A DNA stretch of 64,000 nucleotides from contig NZ_AULW01000039.1 of NCBI RefSeq assembly GCF_000422485.1, positions 1-64,000 of the forward strand, in the 5' to 3' direction. The position numbers were made by a program, and so were the translations under genes. Below, piece after piece: positions 22,511 to 31,751 of the stretch; within the stretch, counting starts at the first letter, position 1; each line of letters begins with the position of its first letter. A model generated the notes under the pieces. It was not told the DNA's origin. It did not search any database and saw only the letters and a list, made by a program, of their open reading frames with translations. The stretch is from Paenibacillus pasadenensis DSM 19293. Its GTDB lineage: Bacteria > Bacillota > Bacilli > Paenibacillales > Paenibacillaceae.

Positions 22511-22858
22511 CTATTGCGCGGTAGGGCTATGCAGGCGGCTCAAATGGCTGCGCAGCAGGTAGGCTTTCCAGCGCGAGATCGGCACCCGCTTCGCCTCAGG
22601 GCCCTTGCTGCCGAAGTAGATCGTGTTGTCGACGATGTCGCTGATGAGGGAGGTATTGACGTAGCAGTCAGAGCTGAGCGGGTAAAAGGAGCCGCTCCGA
22701 AGGCGGCCGATCTGGTCGGCAGACAGTTTCTTTTTTATGTTGTAGTTGCTGCCGTGGAAGCTGACGAGGCCCGAGCTGCCGAGCCTGTAGTACAGAATGT
22801 CCGTTTCGACATCAAAGTCCTCGTAAACGTTGCGGTCCTTTAATGGCACGTTTTCCAT
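22511..22858 (-). CDS. Stand-alone LytTR-type DNA-binding domain protein
   Basis: This 115-residue protein shows the pattern of a LytTR domain without a receiver domain: LVSFHGSNYNIKKKL, a central SSDCYVNTSLISDIVDNTIYF and the C-terminal RVPISRWKAYL. Short LytTR-only proteins of this kind are common in Paenibacillus; their targets are mostly unknown. ATG 22858 is chosen because AAGGGGG sits about six bases upstream; an earlier TTG at 22876 would overlap that site. It is divergent from the hybrid histidine kinase at 23030, and the roughly 170-bp gap between them is a candidate regulatory region. Confidence 0.8.
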   Translation of the reverse strand: MENVPLKDRNVYEDFDVETDILYYRLGSSGLVSFHGSNYNIKKKLSADQIGRLRSGSFYPLSSDCYVNTSLISDIVDNTIYFGSKGPEAKRVPISRWKAYLLRSHLSRLHSPTAQ

Positions 22859-23029
22859 TCCGTTTCCCCCTTGCAAATGCTGATTTATTGATAACGCTTA
22901 CATATCATAGCACAGCGCGGCTTTTTTGGGAAGCGGGAGAACGGCTCCTTTCGCGTCCGCCGTAGGATTTCGCGCCCGGCTCTGGTATAATGGACTAATC
23001 CTTAACGTTATAAAGAAAGCCGGTGAAGA

Positions 23030-24706
23030 ATGAGCAGAGAGCATCTAGCGATCGAGACGTTCAATGAGGCCGCCGATCACATTCTCGATCTGCTGTCACG
23101 GCTTCTTCAGCTGAATACGCTGTTTATCGCCGTCAACGACGGCAGCACGAACCATATTATCCGGGCGTTCAACCGCGGCGAGCGGCTCGTCGAGGCCGGC
23201 ACCCTGCTGCCGCTCCCCGAAGCCTACTGCAGCCTCGTTCCCAACCGCCGCGGCGGACTCGTCGTCATCCCGAGCACGCGCAGCCATGCGTCCGCCTCCG
23301 CGATGGCGGTCACGGACGCGCTCGGCGACCGCTCGTTCGTCGGCGTGCCGATCCGGCTCGCCGACGGCACGCTCTACGGAACCCTCTGCGCGATGGACGA
23401 ACCGGGCTACCCGGTCAGCAGCTGGGAGCTTCGCACGCTGAATTCGATGTCCGTCTTTTTATCCTATACGATCGATCTCGAGCGCGAGCATGAGCGCGAG
23501 CGGCGTCGCGGCGAGCGGCAGAAGCTGCGCAGGCAGCAGGCGGAGCTGCGGCTCAAGCGGCTGAGGGAGCGGCATCGCACCGCCCAGGCCAAGCTGGCTC
23601 AGAGCTCCGATCTGCTGGCCATGCTCAGCCACGAGATCCGCAATTCGCTCAACGGCACGATCGGCATGACCGATCTCATGCAGCAGAGCGGCACGACCGA
23701 GGAGCAGGACGTCTACCTCCGCTTCATGGAGGACAGCAACCGCAATCTGCTGCAGCTTCTCGACAACATCCTCGACTACAGCAAGCTGAACGAAGGCGAG
23801 GTGAGCCTGGAGGCGTTTCCGATCGATCTGCTGTCGGTCGTCGAGGACAGCGTCTTCCTGTTCGCTTCCCAGGCGCTCGCGAAGCGGCTCGAGCTGCTGA
23901 TCGACGCGGAGGAGGAGCTGCCTCTCCTGTACGGAGACGCGGGCAAGATCCGCCAGGTGCTCCTCAATCTGCTCAGCAACGCGGTCAAGTTCACGGAGAC
24001 GGGCAGCATCACGGTCCAGATCCGGTCGCAGCGCCTTCCTCAGCAGCCGGGCCGGCTGCGCGTAAGCCTGTCCGTCTCGGACACGGGCAGCGGCATGACG
24101 GAGGAGGAGCTGGAGCAGCTGTTCCACAAGTACAGCCGTCCGCATGAGGGCAAGCGGAAGCAGGAGGTCGGCACCGGGCTCGGCCTGTACATCTCCCGGC
24201 AGCTTGCGGAGCGGATGGAGGGCAGCCTGCGCGCGTCGAGCGTACCGGGCCGAGGCAGCGTCTTCACGTTCGAGATGATGCTCCGCGCGGAGCCGACGCC
24301 GCTCGTCCAGCTGAACCATGCGCCTGTCGCAGGGAAGAGGGCGCTGCTGCTCGACGGCAGCGAGGAGCTGCGGAGAATCGTCGGCAAGCAGCTGGAGCAA
24401 TGGGGCGTAGCCGTAACCGGCTGCGCCGAGCCGGAGGAAGCGATGCGGGCGCTGGCCGCGGAGGGACGCTTCGACGTGCTGCTGGCTGACGAGAGCTTCG
24501 CCTCGTCGCAGGCGATGACGAGCCTCGTGGAGCGGGCCTCGGATTGCGGCCTTCCGCTCGTGCTGATGGCGCCGCTCGGCGGAGCGAGGCCGGCGGCGTC
24601 GGGACTGGAGCCGCGCACGATGCTGGTCAAGCCGATCCGGCGCTTCTTTCTGATCCATGCGCTTACGACTGCCTTCGAAGAAGGCGCCGCTGCGCGCTCG
24701 ACCTGA
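23030..24706 (+). CDS. Soluble hybrid sensor histidine kinase (GAF-HisKA-HATPase-REC)
   Basis: This 558-residue kinase has no membrane segment. Domains in order are a GAF sensor (about 5-150), a coiled-coil linker rich in Arg/Glu/Gln (155-190), HisKA with His201 in MLSHEIRNSLNG, HATPase_c with N-box NLLSNAVKFTET and G-boxes SDTGSGMTEEEL and GTGLGLYISRQLAERM, then a C-terminal receiver domain. The receiver keeps the phosphoacceptor Asp487 (VLLADESF) and Lys534 (MLVKPIRR). It therefore probably passes phosphate internally to a separate partner. The cytoplasmic signal is unknown. It diverges from the LytTR gene and ends at a strong terminator. Confidence 0.92.
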   Translation: MSREHLAIETFNEAADHILDLLSRLLQLNTLFIAVNDGSTNHIIRAFNRGERLVEAGTLLPLPEAYCSLVPNRRGGLVVIPSTRSHASASAMAVTDALGDRSFVGVPIRLADGTLYGTLCAMDEPGYPVSSWELRTLNSMSVFLSYTIDLEREHERERRRGERQKLRRQQAELRLKRLRERHRTAQAKLAQSSDLLAMLSHEIRNSLNGTIGMTDLMQQSGTTEEQDVYLRFMEDSNRNLLQLLDNILDYSKLNEGEVSLEAFPIDLLSVVEDSVFLFASQALAKRLELLIDAEEELPLLYGDAGKIRQVLLNLLSNAVKFTETGSITVQIRSQRLPQQPGRLRVSLSVSDTGSGMTEEELEQLFHKYSRPHEGKRKQEVGTGLGLYISRQLAERMEGSLRASSVPGRGSVFTFEMMLRAEPTPLVQLNHAPVAGKRALLLDGSEELRRIVGKQLEQWGVAVTGCAEPEEAMRALAAEGRFDVLLADESFASSQAMTSLVERASDCGLPLVLMAPLGGARPAASGLEPRTMLVKPIRRFFLIHALTTAFEEGAAARST

Positions 24707-24716
24707 TTTTTCCTCC

Positions 24717-24770
24717 AAAAAAGGCTTTCCCGCATCCGGCGTCTCCAGCCGGATTGGGGAAAGCCTTTTT
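24717..24770. terminator. Bidirectional intrinsic terminator
   Basis: AAAAAAGGCTTTCCC pairs with GGGAAAGCCTTTTT, and the interior carries a second stem ATCCGGC/GCCGGAT. It separates the convergent kinase and isomerase genes. Confidence 0.9.
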
Positions 24771-24797
24771 GACGATCGGACGGGCGGCCTCGCTGCT

Positions 24798-25655
24798 TCA
24801 GCAGGCGTCCCAGAGCCGGCGCACGTTCGCCATGCCGACCCGGGAGCCGAAGCGGCAGTCCTCCAGCCCTTCGAACTCGACGGAGATGTAGCCGTCGAAG
24901 CCGGAGGCCTTGATGGCGCGGATCGCCTCGGGCATGTCGATGTCGCCCTGGCCGACGATCGCGCCGCGCAGGAAATTGCCGGAGGCGGTCGGGAACCAGC
25001 CCTCGCCCGGAGGACGATGGGAAGGACGAAGATAGAAATCCTTCACATGCACGACCGAGGCGATCGGCAGGTTTTTCAGGACGGCCGAGACGGAATCCTC
25101 GTCGGCGCACATGAAGTTGCCGACATCGAGCGTCGTGCGGAAGTTCGGCCGGTCCACCGCAGAGACGAGCGCCTGCACGCGGTCGCTCGCCTGGATGAAG
25201 TAGCCGTGGTTCTCGACGCTCGTCGTGATGCCGGCGGCCGCAGCGTAGTCGGCGATCTCGCGGCAGGCGTCCGCCAGGCGCGGCAGCGAGCGGTTGAAGT
25301 TCTGGATCGAGCGGTCGTCGTCGCTCGCCACGTCATGCCGCATGAAGCGCGCGCCGAGCGCATGGGCGATGTCGACCTCGCGCTTGACGCGGTCGATCTC
25401 GGCGCGCAGCGCCTCGTCGGCCAGCCCCTGGAAGTTCGCGCCGACCGCATAGTTGGATATGTCGAGCCCGCGCGCTGCCGCATGCCGGGCGATCTGCCGG
25501 ACGAGCTCCGGGCTGCCGACCAGATCGTAGCCGAGCGGCACGATCTCGACATGCTCGCCGCCGTTATCGGCGATGAAGTCGATCGCGTCCAGCACGGTCA
25601 TCTCGCCCTTTTGCAAGGCGCCGTACAGGCTGTAGGTGCTGAGGCCGAGCTTCAT
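24798..25655 (-). CDS. Sugar phosphate isomerase/epimerase family protein (TIM barrel)
   Basis: This 285-residue protein has the xylose-isomerase-like TIM-barrel fold. Expected metal ligands are Glu in TSVENHGYF, Asp in TTLDVGNFMC, His in SVVHVKDFY and Glu in GYISVEFEG, a set typical of sugar 2-keto-epimerases and inosose-type enzymes. It overlaps the upstream oxidoreductase by ATGA. Together they look like a small sugar or polyol catabolic module controlled by the divergent AraC regulator. The exact substrate is not evident. Confidence 0.9.
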   Translation of the reverse strand: MKLGLSTYSLYGALQKGEMTVLDAIDFIADNGGEHVEIVPLGYDLVGSPELVRQIARHAAARGLDISNYAVGANFQGLADEALRAEIDRVKREVDIAHALGARFMRHDVASDDDRSIQNFNRSLPRLADACREIADYAAAAGITTSVENHGYFIQASDRVQALVSAVDRPNFRTTLDVGNFMCADEDSVSAVLKNLPIASVVHVKDFYLRPSHRPPGEGWFPTASGNFLRGAIVGQGDIDMPEAIRAIKASGFDGYISVEFEGLEDCRFGSRVGMANVRRLWDAC

Positions 25656-26710
25656 GGGAACGTCACCTCGGCTCCCTTGGCGGCGGACTCGTAGATCGCG
25701 TCCAGAATCTTCATGACCTCGACGCCGTCCTCGATCGGACTGATCGGAGCCCGGCCGGTCATGACGCTGTCGACGAAGTGGTCGATCTCGCTCTGGAACG
25801 CGAGGTTCATCTGCATGCCCTTGCTGTCGGTCTGCGGATAGGCGTTGAGGATCGTATCATGCTTCTCGGTCACCATCACGACCTCGGGATCGATCTCGAA
25901 GCCGCCTTTCGTGCCGAACAGCTTGACGATGCCCTCGTCCTTGGAGGCGTGCAGCGAGAAGCTGACATCGACAAGCAGCGAGGCGCCGTTGTCGAAGCGG
26001 ATGAGCGCGTTCGCCATGTCCTCGACGTCGTTCAGCTCGGCGTTGTAGTCGGCCGCCTTGTAGCGCGACAAATATTTGACGCTGTCGCGGTTGCCGAGCT
26101 TGCTGTAGGCATTGGCGCTGACGGAGCGCACCTTGGGGCGTCCCATCATGTACCAGCACAGGTCGATGACATGCACGCCGATGTCGATGACGGGCCCGCC
26201 GCCGGAGCGGGAGCGGTCGGAGAACCATCCGCCCGGGTTGCCCATGCGGCGGATGTAGGACGCCTTGGCGAAGTACAGCTCGCCGAACTCGCCGCCGTCG
26301 ACGAACGAGCGGAGCATGAGCGCGTTCGGATCGTAGCGCCGCACGAAGCCGACCATCAGCGTCTTGCCCGACTTGCGGACGGCTTCCTGCACGGCATAGG
26401 CTTCCTCGAGCTTGCGGGAAAGCGGCTTTTCGACGAGCACATGCTTGCCGGCCTCAAGCGCCGCGATGCTGATCTCCGCATGCGTGTCGTTCCAGGTGCA
26501 GATGCTGACCGCGTCGATCTCGGGATCGGCGAGCAGCTCCTTGTAGTCGGAGAACGCTTTGGCCGCGCCGTACTTGTCCGCCGCCGCCTGGGCGCGCTCG
26601 CGGTTCAGGTCGCATACGGCGACAAGCTCGCAGCTCGGATTGGCCGCGTACGATTTGAGGTGGAACTCGGATATCGATCCCGCCCCGATGACGCCGATTC
26701 GGATGCTCAT
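25652..26710 (-). CDS. Gfo/Idh/MocA family oxidoreductase
   Basis: This 352-residue NAD(P)-dependent dehydrogenase has a Rossmann motif IGVIGAGSISEFHLKSY and the family signature VEKPLSRKLEEA around residues 95-105. The catalytic-region motif is GGGPVIDIGVHVIDLCWYMMG, where Asp and His two turns apart are typical. The start ATG 26710 follows GGAGTGAGG; a longer reading into the upstream gap is not supported. It is first in a two-gene operon with the isomerase and is divergent from an AraC-family regulator. A role in inositol or sugar oxidation is plausible only. Confidence 0.92.
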   Translation of the reverse strand: MSIRIGVIGAGSISEFHLKSYAANPSCELVAVCDLNRERAQAAADKYGAAKAFSDYKELLADPEIDAVSICTWNDTHAEISIAALEAGKHVLVEKPLSRKLEEAYAVQEAVRKSGKTLMVGFVRRYDPNALMLRSFVDGGEFGELYFAKASYIRRMGNPGGWFSDRSRSGGGPVIDIGVHVIDLCWYMMGRPKVRSVSANAYSKLGNRDSVKYLSRYKAADYNAELNDVEDMANALIRFDNGASLLVDVSFSLHASKDEGIVKLFGTKGGFEIDPEVVMVTEKHDTILNAYPQTDSKGMQMNLAFQSEIDHFVDSVMTGRAPISPIEDGVEVMKILDAIYESAAKGAEVTFP

Positions 26711-26856
26711 GCTTGCCTCACTCCTCGTTTGCTTGGTAACCTTGATATACGGAAAGTATAGCGGCGCGCGCGGCGGTTCGGCATGGGCGATCATGCGGAC
26801 TATTTGGACAAATGTGCGGCGGCGCGGGAGCAACGGGAAGGAGCCGGTAGAAGATT

Positions 26857-27765
26857 ATGGAACGTCCGCTGTCCCTGTTGGAGCCGATGAGCATGCCGGA
26901 TCCCCGCTTTCCGGTCAAGCTCGGCAAGATGAAGGCGGCCGGGAAGGGAGCGACCTTGTTTCCGGCCCATTGGCACAACCATATCGAGGTGCTGCATTTC
27001 CTCTCCGGGCACGCGCGGGTGGAGGTCAACCATGTGCCGTTCGACGCCGGCCCCGGCGATGTGATGGTGTTCAACAGCAACGACATCCATATGGGACTGC
27101 TGAGCTCGGATGCGGTGGAGTACGACATCCTCATCGCCGATCTTGCGCTGCTGCAGAGCCAGTCCCCGGACGCCGCGGAGACGAAGTACATTACGCCGAT
27201 GGCGCAGAACCGCATCCTGTTCTGCAACCGGATCAGCGGCGACGCGGGCCTGGCCGCGATTCTGGACCGGCTGGCGGAGGAGTTCCGCGAGCGCCAGCCC
27301 GGCTTCGAGCTGTCGGTCAAGTCGCAGCTGTACGCCATGCTGACGCTGCTGCTGCGGGGTTATGTGGAGCTGCGCCTGAGCGAGCAGGAGTCGTCGGCCC
27401 GGCTGCGCAATCTCGCGCGGTTCGAGCCGATCTTCGACTATATCGAGACGCACTATACAGAAGACATCACAGTGGAGGAGCTGGCTGCCAGAGCTTCGCT
27501 CAGCCGCTATCATTTCAGCCGGCTGTTCCGCCAGCTGACGGGACGGACGGTGACGGACTACGTGAACCGGATCCGCATCAACAAGTCCGAGTATCTGCTG
27601 CGCAGCAGCGAAAAGACGATCGCCGAAATCGCGATGGCCGCCGGCTACAACGACTTGAGCTACTTCAGCCGCATCTTCCGGCGCTACCGGGGCTACGCTC
27701 CGTCGGAGGCGAGAAGCCGCGGCGCGGCGGAGGCGCCGGCAGACTTGGATCCGCTGGCCCGCTAG
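26857..27765 (+). CDS. AraC family transcriptional regulator with cupin sensor
   Basis: This 302-residue activator has an N-terminal cupin barrel (HWHNHIEVLHFLSGHARVEV, about residues 37-85) that would bind the sugar ligand. The C-terminal double helix-turn-helix spans about 195-295 (DITVEELAARASLSRYHFSR and KTIAEIAMAAGYNDLSYFSR). It diverges from the oxidoreductase/isomerase operon, which it probably activates from the 146-bp gap at 26711-26856. GGAG lies upstream of the ATG. It ends in a shared terminator. Confidence 0.92.
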   Translation: MERPLSLLEPMSMPDPRFPVKLGKMKAAGKGATLFPAHWHNHIEVLHFLSGHARVEVNHVPFDAGPGDVMVFNSNDIHMGLLSSDAVEYDILIADLALLQSQSPDAAETKYITPMAQNRILFCNRISGDAGLAAILDRLAEEFRERQPGFELSVKSQLYAMLTLLLRGYVELRLSEQESSARLRNLARFEPIFDYIETHYTEDITVEELAARASLSRYHFSRLFRQLTGRTVTDYVNRIRINKSEYLLRSSEKTIAEIAMAAGYNDLSYFSRIFRRYRGYAPSEARSRGAAEAPADLDPLAR

Positions 27766-27798
27766 AGCCGGGGAGGATGCGGACGAGGTGTTGAAAAG

Positions 27799-27824
27799 GA
27801 AAAACCCCCGTACGGGGGTTTTTC
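27799..27824. terminator. Bidirectional intrinsic terminator
   Basis: GAAAAACCCCC-GTAC-GGGGGTTTTTC is perfectly symmetric and lies between the convergent AraC regulator and AIM24 genes, three bases from the latter's stop. Confidence 0.93.
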
Positions 27825-27827
27825 TCG

Positions 27828-28517
27828 TTATTTGATGTAGACGCCACCGAACGGCAGCAGCTCGCGCAGCGTGCGGCGGATGAAGCCGCCTTTGTCCAGC
27901 AGCTCGGGCAGCGCGCGGTCGAACGAGCCGGTCTGGATGAGCGCGGAGCCGGTCCCGCGCAGCTCCCACTGCACGTTCATGTGCTGCGAGGCCAGCGGAT
28001 TGCCGTAGACGGAGAGCCGGATGCTCGCGGACTCGGGAAAGGCGACGAGCGCGGAGGCGTCGATGAACAGCGGCTGCTCCTCGTCAAGATCGATTCGGGC
28101 GAGGCCGCCTGCGGTCAGGATGCCGATGGAGCCGGGACCGCTGAAGCGCATGCGGGTCAGCTCCTTCGTGATCCAGGCGGTCTTGAGCTTCTGGATGCGC
28201 GGCTTCAGCGCCATGCCGTCGCTGTAGAATATCACATGCCGGAAGTCGAACAGCAGATCGCTGCCAGCCGGGATGGCGACCGTCTCCAGGCCGAATCCGG
28301 GAGGCAGGCCGAGCAGCAGCTCGCTTTGCCCGCGCAGCAGGGAGCGGATCCATTTGCGCTTGCGGTAGATGCCGCCCGCGTCCATGATGCGGTCTTCGCG
28401 GCCGCGCCCCGCTCCCCGATACGCGAGGATCGCATTTGGATGCAGCACATGCAGCGCTTCGCCGGCCTCCAGCTCGACCCGCACATAGCCTTGGGGAGGC
28501 GGCGCGGTCGTCCTCAT
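27828..28517 (-). CDS. AIM24 family protein
   Basis: This 229-residue protein matches the AIM24 beta-roll family, with the characteristic C-terminal part (HMNVQWELRGTGSALIQTGS) and repeated beta segments. Mitochondrial AIM24 supports inner-membrane organisation; the bacterial function is not established. It overlaps the upstream coiled-coil membrane protein by ATGA, which suggests that the two act together, perhaps at the membrane. No catalytic motif was seen. Confidence 0.85.
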   Translation of the reverse strand: MRTTAPPPQGYVRVELEAGEALHVLHPNAILAYRGAGRGREDRIMDAGGIYRKRKWIRSLLRGQSELLLGLPPGFGLETVAIPAGSDLLFDFRHVIFYSDGMALKPRIQKLKTAWITKELTRMRFSGPGSIGILTAGGLARIDLDEEQPLFIDASALVAFPESASIRLSVYGNPLASQHMNVQWELRGTGSALIQTGSFDRALPELLDKGGFIRRTLRELLPFGGVYIK

Positions 28518-29017
28518 GAAGCGGCCCCTCCGCCGCTGCGGCTCTGCGCGCGATAAGCCCGGTAGCGCCAGATGCGGACGGCCGCGATGTAGCCGAGAAA
28601 CGCCGAGGAGAGGACGAGCACGGTCCAGGCGATGCCTCTCTTGATGGCGGCGCTTCGCTCCGCGGCCTGATGGAGCTCCGCCTCGAGCGCGGCATTCCGC
28701 TCCTGCAGCCGCCCGTTCTGCTCCTGGTAGGCTTCGTTCTGCCGCATCAGCTCCTGCTGGCGCTGCTCGAGCTCGGCCTGCTTCCGCGAGTAGTCCTCCT
28801 GCAGCTTCCGCTGCTGCTCCTCCAGGCGCCCGACCGATTCGCTATACTGCTTCTGCAGCTCCTCGACCTTGGCCGGAGTGTCGTAGATCTCCTTGATGTT
28901 GCTCCAGATGCCGGCGTGCGCGTGCGGCAGCGGCGCGGCCAGGACGACGATGGCGGCCGCGGCCGCCGTCAGCGCCGCGCGGCGGCATGTCCGGATGATG
29001 TCGACACGATTCCTCAT
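28514..29017 (-). CDS. Membrane protein with signal peptide, coiled coil and C-terminal anchor
   Basis: This 167-residue protein begins with a Sec-type signal (about residues 12-35, ending PHAHA). A long Gln/Glu-rich coiled coil follows (about 50-120, for example ELEQRQQELMRQNEAYQEQ), then one membrane helix (about 128-147) and a basic cytoplasmic tail. The coiled coil would thus face the outside of the cell. I do not recognise a named family. Translational coupling to the AIM24 gene is the main clue to its role. Start ATG 29017 follows GGAGG. Confidence 0.75.
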   Translation of the reverse strand: MRNRVDIIRTCRRAALTAAAAAIVVLAAPLPHAHAGIWSNIKEIYDTPAKVEELQKQYSESVGRLEEQQRKLQEDYSRKQAELEQRQQELMRQNEAYQEQNGRLQERNAALEAELHQAAERSAAIKRGIAWTVLVLSSAFLGYIAAVRIWRYRAYRAQSRSGGGAAS

Positions 29018-29281
29018 GCTTCGCCTCCCCTCCTATTCCCCGGGAAATACCTGCTCTACAAGTATATCAATTGTGTACCCTTTCTGTAAGAGATTGGCGC
29101 AGCAAGTCGAATGGTCGCCTGCGGCAGAGACGCGCGCGCTGCGGGCGAGCTTGGCCGCGGATGCGGGGGGAAGCCCGGCCCTGGCCTCCGAAAACGGTCG
29201 CTGGACGAATTGTAGGAATGGGTAGATTATGGTATGGTCACAAAAAATAGACCCCGGGACGGGGGAAAAGAGGCGACTCGT

Positions 29282-30355
29282 TTGGCTAACAACAGCGGCA
29301 TCTTTTATATCGGCGCCTATGGAGAGGCGGCGGAGCCGACCATCTACGGCTGCCGGCTCGACGAAGAGAGCGGCAGGCTGGCTGTATTCCAGCGGCTGGC
29401 CGGCGTCGAGCAGGCCTCCTTTCTGGCGGCGCATCCGAATGGAAGCATCCTGTACGCCTGCAGCGAGGTCGGCAAGACGCGCGGCAAGCCGGGCGGCTCC
29501 GTGCATGAGCTCGCGATCGACGGCGCCACCGGCGAGCTCGAGGCGCTCGGCAGCCAGCTGACGCACGGCGAGCATCCTTGCTATGTCAGCGTCTCTCCGG
29601 AGGGAGCCTCGCTCTATGCGGCCAACTACAGCGGCGGCAACGCGGCTGTGTTCCCGCTCTCGTCAGCCGGGCGGCTGGAGGAGCCGGCATCGGCCGTGAT
29701 CGAGAATCCGGGCGAGCTCGGCCCGATGACGAGCCGCCAGGACAAGGCCCATGCGCACAGCATCGGACCGATTCCGGGCACGCCGTTCGTTTATGTCGCC
29801 GATCTGGGCACGGATACGGTCTACATCCACCGGCGCTCGGTCGACGGACGCTCGCTGCTGCGGACATCGGCGCTGCGCGTCGAGCCGGGCTCCGGACCGC
29901 GCCATGCGGCGGCTCGCGAAGGCTCACCCTACATGTACATCATCGGCGAGCTGGACTCCCATGTGACCGTCGCGAGGCTCGGCGAGGACGGCTCGCTGGA
30001 GCCGGTGCAGCGCCTGTCCGCCCTGCCGGAAGGCTTCGCCGGGGAAAGCTGGGCGGCGGACATCCATCTGTCGGCGGACGGCCGCTTCCTGTACGTGTCC
30101 AACCGCGGCCATGACAGCATCGCCGTGTTCGAGGCGGATGCGGCGGACGGCACGCTGCGGCTGATCCAGCATGAATCGACCGGCGGCAGCTACCCGCGGA
30201 ACTTCGCGCTTTCGCCGGACGGGGGCTGGCTGCTTGCCGCCAATCAGAACAGCGGCAGCGTGAACGTGCTGCGCCGCGATCCGCAGACGGGCCTGCTGCA
30301 AGGGACGGATTCCGTTCTGAGCCTGCCGTCTCCGGTCTGCATCCGTTTTCTGTAG
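29282..30355 (+). CDS. Lactonase family beta-propeller protein (6-phosphogluconolactonase type)
   Basis: This 357-residue protein fits the seven-bladed propeller family that includes Bacillus YkgB/Pgl. Repeating blades are visible as HPNGSILYACSE, SPEGASLYAANYSGG, GTPFVYVADLGTD, SADGRFLYVSNRGHDS and SPDGGWLLAANQNSG. It would hydrolyse 6-phosphogluconolactone in the pentose phosphate pathway. The start is taken as TTG 29282 (LANNSGIFYIG) after GGGGGAAAAGAGG; an ATG at 29234 would add 16 non-conserved residues. It stands upstream of an MFS gene by 39 bases, so the two may be cotranscribed. Confidence 0.88.
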   Translation: MANNSGIFYIGAYGEAAEPTIYGCRLDEESGRLAVFQRLAGVEQASFLAAHPNGSILYACSEVGKTRGKPGGSVHELAIDGATGELEALGSQLTHGEHPCYVSVSPEGASLYAANYSGGNAAVFPLSSAGRLEEPASAVIENPGELGPMTSRQDKAHAHSIGPIPGTPFVYVADLGTDTVYIHRRSVDGRSLLRTSALRVEPGSGPRHAAAREGSPYMYIIGELDSHVTVARLGEDGSLEPVQRLSALPEGFAGESWAADIHLSADGRFLYVSNRGHDSIAVFEADAADGTLRLIQHESTGGSYPRNFALSPDGGWLLAANQNSGSVNVLRRDPQTGLLQGTDSVLSLPSPVCIRFL

Positions 30356-30394
30356 CTATTCATTTTCAAGTTCAACCGAAAGGAAGTCCTGTCC

Positions 30395-31630
30395 ATGTCC
30401 GCTTCGCAAACGGCCCGGATCGGCGCGGCGCGCACCGGAACCGTCTATGCGATCCTCATCGCCATCAGCGTGGTCCATATGCTCAACGACTCGATGCAGT
30501 CGGTCATCCCCGCGCTGTTCCCGATCTTCCAGGATACGCTGCACATCAGCTACACCCAGATCGGGTGGCTGACCTTCACGCTGCAGATGACCTCCTCGGT
30601 CATGCAGCCCGTCGTCGGCCTGTTCTCGGACCGCCGGCCGTCCCCTTGGCTGCTCGTCGGCGGCATGATCATGAGCATGATCGGCATCGCCGGGCTGGCC
30701 TACGCGCCGAGCTTCGGGTGGCTCGTGTTCTTCATCCTGTTCGTCGGGCTCGGCTCGGCCGTGTTCCACCCGGAGGGCTCGCGGGTCGTCTACTTCGCGG
30801 CCGGCAGCCGCCGCGGCTTCGCCCAGTCGATCTACCAGGTCGGCGGCAACTTCGGCCAGTCGCTCGCGCCGCTCATGACGATTCTGATCTTCATCCCGCT
30901 CGGCCAGCAAGGCGCGATCTGGGGCACGCTGCTCGCCGTGGCGGGCATTCTCGTCCTGCTCAAGGTCGTGCCATGGTACAGCCGTCAGCTGGCGGAGCAC
31001 GGCAAGCCGGTCAAGAAAGCCGCCGTGCCGCGCGGCGAGCTGTCGGCTGACGCGCGCAAGCGGAAAAAGCTCGTCGCGCTGGCGCTGGCGCTGCTCATTA
31101 CGCTCGTTTTCGCGCGCTCGTGGTACGGGGCGGCGATCGGCACGTTTTATCAATTCTACCTCATCCACGACTACGGCCTCACCAAGCAGGCGGCGCAGGT
31201 GCCGGTGTTCCTGTTCATGATCTTCGGCGTCGTCGGCACCTTTTTCGGCGGGATTGTCTCGGATAAAATCGGAGCGAAGCGCATGATGCTGCTGTCGCTG
31301 CTAGGAGCGGCCCCGTTCGCGCTGCTGCTGCCGCATCTGCCGCTGATCGCGATGTATCCGTTCGCCGCGCTGCTCGGCCTCGTGCTGCAGTCCGGCTTTT
31401 CCGTCAGCGTCGTGTATGCGCAGGAGCTTCTGCCGGGACGCGTCGGCATGGCTTCGGGCCTGATCACGGGACTCGCCTTCGGCATGGGCGCGCTCGGCGC
31501 CGTCGTGCTCGGCCGGCTGGGCGACCTGTACGGCCTGCAGAGCATGATGTTTTGGACCAGCGTGCTGCCGCTTGCCGGCGTGCTCGCGGTGTTCATGCCC
31601 GGCGGCGGCAAGCCGCAGAAAGCGGGCTGA
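30395..31630 (+). CDS. MFS transporter, fosmidomycin-resistance (Fsr) type
   Basis: This 411-residue exporter has the family-specific N-terminus VVHMLNDSMQSVIPALFPIF, then TQIGWLTF and the loop SDRRPSPW. Twelve helices are predicted, with a longer central loop at about residues 195-225. Homologues export fosmidomycin or other small compounds. It starts at ATG 30395 with AAAGGAAG upstream, close behind the lactonase gene. Whether it provides resistance here is unknown. Confidence 0.88.
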   Translation: MSASQTARIGAARTGTVYAILIAISVVHMLNDSMQSVIPALFPIFQDTLHISYTQIGWLTFTLQMTSSVMQPVVGLFSDRRPSPWLLVGGMIMSMIGIAGLAYAPSFGWLVFFILFVGLGSAVFHPEGSRVVYFAAGSRRGFAQSIYQVGGNFGQSLAPLMTILIFIPLGQQGAIWGTLLAVAGILVLLKVVPWYSRQLAEHGKPVKKAAVPRGELSADARKRKKLVALALALLITLVFARSWYGAAIGTFYQFYLIHDYGLTKQAAQVPVFLFMIFGVVGTFFGGIVSDKIGAKRMMLLSLLGAAPFALLLPHLPLIAMYPFAALLGLVLQSGFSVSVVYAQELLPGRVGMASGLITGLAFGMGALGAVVLGRLGDLYGLQSMMFWTSVLPLAGVLAVFMPGGGKPQKAG

Positions 31631-31655
31631 GCCAAGCTTCGGCCAGACGCAAAAC

Positions 31656-31696
31656 AAAGGACGAAGCGGAACCGATCGGTTCTGCTTCGTCCTTTT
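31656..31696. terminator. Bidirectional intrinsic terminator
   Basis: AAAGGACGAAGC-G-GAACC, loop GATC, GGTTC-T-GCTTCGTCCTTTT lies between two convergent MFS genes, with A- and T-rich flanks. Confidence 0.9.
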
Positions 31697-31751
31697 GCGT
31701 TTTGCCGCTGAACGGCTGAGGAGTGGGGGGCGTGGCCGTTTGGGTTCTAGC

